Shown piece by piece: positions 61,049 through 64,000 of a stretch of 64,000 nt of DNA (position 1 is its first letter; the number at the start of each line of letters is the position of its first letter). Under the pieces are notes generated by a model that saw only the letters and a program-made list of their open reading frames with translations, ran no database searches and had not been told where the DNA came from. Source of the DNA: Epichloe hybrida (taxonomy: Eukaryota; Ascomycota; Sordariomycetes; Hypocreales; Clavicipitaceae); the NCBI GenBank assembly GCA_019022495.1, contig JAFEKR010000035.1, forward strand, positions 496,001-560,000, written 5' to 3'. The position numbers and the translations under genes are program-made.

Positions 61049-64000
61049 CTTTATTATATTTTCCTATAATAATCCTAGTTCTTCCTAATAGTTCTTATTA
61101 ACTTATGCTCTCACTAGGTTTTATTTAACAAAACTATAGTTTATACTCTCTACTAATTTCTTTTCCTATAAAGTCTTATAGTAGTTAGTCTAACTCTATA
61201 TAATTATCTAGTATATTAATATAGGTTTTAGTTAATTAAGGCTAGAGTAATAAGAGGTAAATAATTTAATTTCTATCTTAGGGTTTAACACAAGGATTAA
61301 TCTATCTATAATAATATTTTATAGTAGTTTCTAGATAACTATAGTAGTAGACTTTAACTCTAGTTTACAGGTAAGAACTCATTCATTAGTCGTTTTTACT
61401 ACATTATCTAGGCTAGAACTATATAAGCTATCTGTCTTGCTTCTAACCTTATTTATAGTAATATTATTCTTCCTATTAATACTCCCCTTAGTTTTCCTAT
61501 CTTCCTAATATACCTTTTATTTATACTTTATTCCCTAAGTATTCTTCACTAGTATTTCTTTAAAACTTATTATTCTAATCTTATCTAGTAATAGTAAATC
61601 ATAAACACGCGAATAACCGCTAGTATCTTTATTATCCGCGATTCTTAGTTTTCTAATCCCTAGTTTTTTACTTTATTAAATACCTTACTATTTAATCCCC
61701 TTAGGATTTCCTTAACCTCCTCTAGGATTTCTTAGTTATTCTCTATAAACTCTATAATTTTATCTAGTCCTATTCTCTATAGAAGCTAGGCATGTAGATT
61801 AGATTGTTAGAATAAGTCTAGGCATAGGTATATTAGGAGCGTTTATATTTTACCCTTAGTACCTATAATTATGATTTTCTCTAGCCTATAATGTTTAATA
61901 GTATTTATTCTTTATAACTAAACCTTTCCTAATAATATATCCTAATCTTATTAAGCTAGCATTATATAGTATTTAGCTAGAGCTAAGATTCCCCTAGCTA
62001 TAATCTAGAGGTAAGCATAGTAGGAGATTAGTTAACGTATATTATTTGCTATCTTAATAAACCTTATTTTACAAAGTTAGACTAAAGGGATTCTATACCT
62101 CTTTAGGTAATTTATATTCACTAGTTCTACGCTTAAGCTACTATTAAGTAAAGCTAAGTTATACTAAATACCTTTAACGTATATAATAATATATCCTAGG
62201 GTTATTAGTACTTCACTATCTAGCCTAGTAATATTATTCTATGTAATTATAGCGTTTATTAACCCTAGGGATCTATAGGCTACTATTTCTAGACTTATTA
62301 TTCCCTTATATAGCTCTAAGAGATAAGAGATAATTACTTTAGCTTTATTACCCTTTAACTTTTATTAGTATTATATTAAGTAACTTAGTTATTAGTAAAT
62401 AATTAGGGCTATCTAGAGGAGTTATAAAATGCTAATAGATACTATAGTTTTGCTTAGTTATTTTCCTAGGTTAAATAGTAAAACTTTATATTCTTCTATA
62501 GCCTAAATATTCTCTAAGGCTAATCTTTAGTGGGGTTAAGGGTTTAAGGTAGTATTATTTATTTCTACCTCTCTTAGTTATATAGTTACTATAGGTATAG
62601 TAGGTTCCTAGGGATTTACTATACTTTTATCTAGATATAGACGTAAGGTAGGAAGTAATCTTTAGAACTCCTTAGAGCTTATTTCCTAGAGTAGTAAATA
62701 TATACTTAGACTAGGATTCTTACTATCCTATAAAGTTTTATTTAAGTTAAGGATTTCTTTGATTTATTTTATTAGTAGGTCTCCTAAAGTATTCCAAGTT
62801 TAGTAAATAATTTAATAATTCTCTTAGCTAGTTCTCTAGTAAATACTAGCTTATTTGCTTTTTCTTTTCCCTTTACTATAGTAGTAATATTAGCGTAACC
62901 TATCTTATTTTCTTCCTAGATATAACTTAGGGGTTAATAGTTTAAGGATAATACTATAGGTAATTAAATCTTAGTGTTAGTAACATAGCCTTAGGGGGGG
63001 ATTAGTTAACCTATTTCTATAGTGCTAACAAAGTTTATCTAGTTCCTATTATCTAGTTCCCTCTTATAATCCTTTTTTATTTAGTAACTATTATAGTTTT
63101 ATTAATCTTAGCGCCTTTTAAAGTCTTCTATTAAGCATCTATTCTTCTATATGTAACTATATCCTATATATCCCTATTCTTTATATAAGAAGCACTAGAA
63201 GAAATTAGGGTCTCTCTAGGTATCTCTTTAGGGATCTCTCTAAGGAAATATACTAGTTATATTTCCTACTAGTCTTATAGAGGCTTAGATTTGCTTATTT
63301 ATATTATATCTTGCTTAGTTATACTAGCCTATAGTCTAATTTATATTACTAGCGCCTTAGGCTCTAAATGCTTTAAGTTATTTCACTAGTTTTACTATTT
63401 ATTTAGAGGCTTGCTTTTCTCTTTTTAACTATTCTTCTATCTATCTCTAGAGGGGAGCTATACCTAGCGTTAAGGTTTCCTTATTAGATAGTTATAATAT
63501 CTTTTTAGAGGTAAATAATTAGTAGTTATATAGGAATAACTTTAAGTTAGATATTATTAAGTCCTTTAAAGCTATACTATTTATCTATTTATTTAATATA
63601 AATAGACAATCTAACACCCTTTCTTATAGTTAGGCGTCTACTTCTTTATTTACTAGATAAGTAATAAAGTTTATAAATAAAACTTATTAGGTACTGGATT
63701 TTATCTTAGAAGCTAGACGCTTAGCTTATTAGATATAAGTATTTAGCGTCTCTCCTAGTTCTTATATAAAACTATATACCTCTCTTTACGTAGAAATCTT
63801 AATAAAAGGATCTAGCTTCTTAAACTTTTCTAAGAACTTCTTAGCTATATTCTTCTATATCTAGTCTTTATACTCTAAGTCCTTATACTAGGCTACTGCT
63901 TTCCTATATAAACCTTAGATAAAGGTAGAACGTGTAAAGGTATTAATATATTCTTTTAGGGCTTAGGCTATTATAGCTATTATTTTGTAATATTTTATAT
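61049..64000 (-). mobile_element. Gypsy-2, 5' part (continues past window end)
   Basis: Resumption of the element broken at 52393. A minus-strand counterpart of the Gypsy-1 gag zinc-knuckle region is visible at about 63140-63210 (shared TTTCTTCTAGTG and CTTATATAAAGAATA segments). The 5' LTR is not reached. AT-rich, no intact frames. Confidence 0.8.

Overview
This window looks like nuclear DNA of a filamentous ascomycete. Genes carry short (about 60-170 bp) GT-AG introns, several with CTGAC- or TACTAAC-like branch points. Gene order is compact, proteins have fungal architectures (eIF4G without MA3, Efm4, Tpd3, Cwf11/Aquarius), and AT-rich transposon graveyards bear RIP-type decay (CpA to TpA). 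Sordariomycetes, perhaps Hypocreales, is my best guess; the genus cannot be read from the sequence.

Layout. 1-16.4 kb holds the 3' part of the DNA polymerase alpha catalytic gene (+), eIF4G (-), and a six-exon Aquarius/Cwf11 spliceosomal helicase (-). 16.4-27.3 kb is a complete but heavily RIP-mutated Ty3/Gypsy element (126-bp LTRs), itself invaded by a 2.1-kb hAT-like non-autonomous element. 27.3-48.0 kb holds a THO complex subunit 1 gene fused to a guanylate-kinase-like domain (+), eIF5 (-), a cytochrome P450 with two apparent frameshifts (-), a polyglutamine-rich fungal protein (+), eIF6 (+), the lysine methyltransferase Efm4 (+), and the PP2A scaffold subunit Tpd3 with eight exons (-). 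48.2 kb to the end is a second, minus-strand Gypsy copy, split by an 8.65-kb minus-strand Copia element (307-bp LTRs, TSD TTATC), which is in turn split by a second hAT-like element.

The genes are housekeeping functions: replication start, translation initiation, splicing, mRNA export and phosphatase scaffolding. Four concern translation (eIF4G, eIF5, eIF6, Efm4). The P450 is the only accessory-type gene and appears damaged.

The most unusual system is the pair of hAT-like elements at 19,475-21,566 and 53,394-55,225. Each has short TIRs starting CAGAGCAT, a perfect 8-bp target duplication, terminal pentanucleotide arrays that differ between the copies (TTGTA versus TAATG), and a shared internal block of about 100-bp tandem units containing paired GTGGGTC motifs. 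Neither encodes a protein. Second in interest is the THO1-guanylate kinase fusion, whose kinase domain keeps a P-loop but seems to lack substrate and lid arginines. All exon boundaries were inferred by eye from splice signals, reading-frame arithmetic and remembered family conservation; no searches were run.
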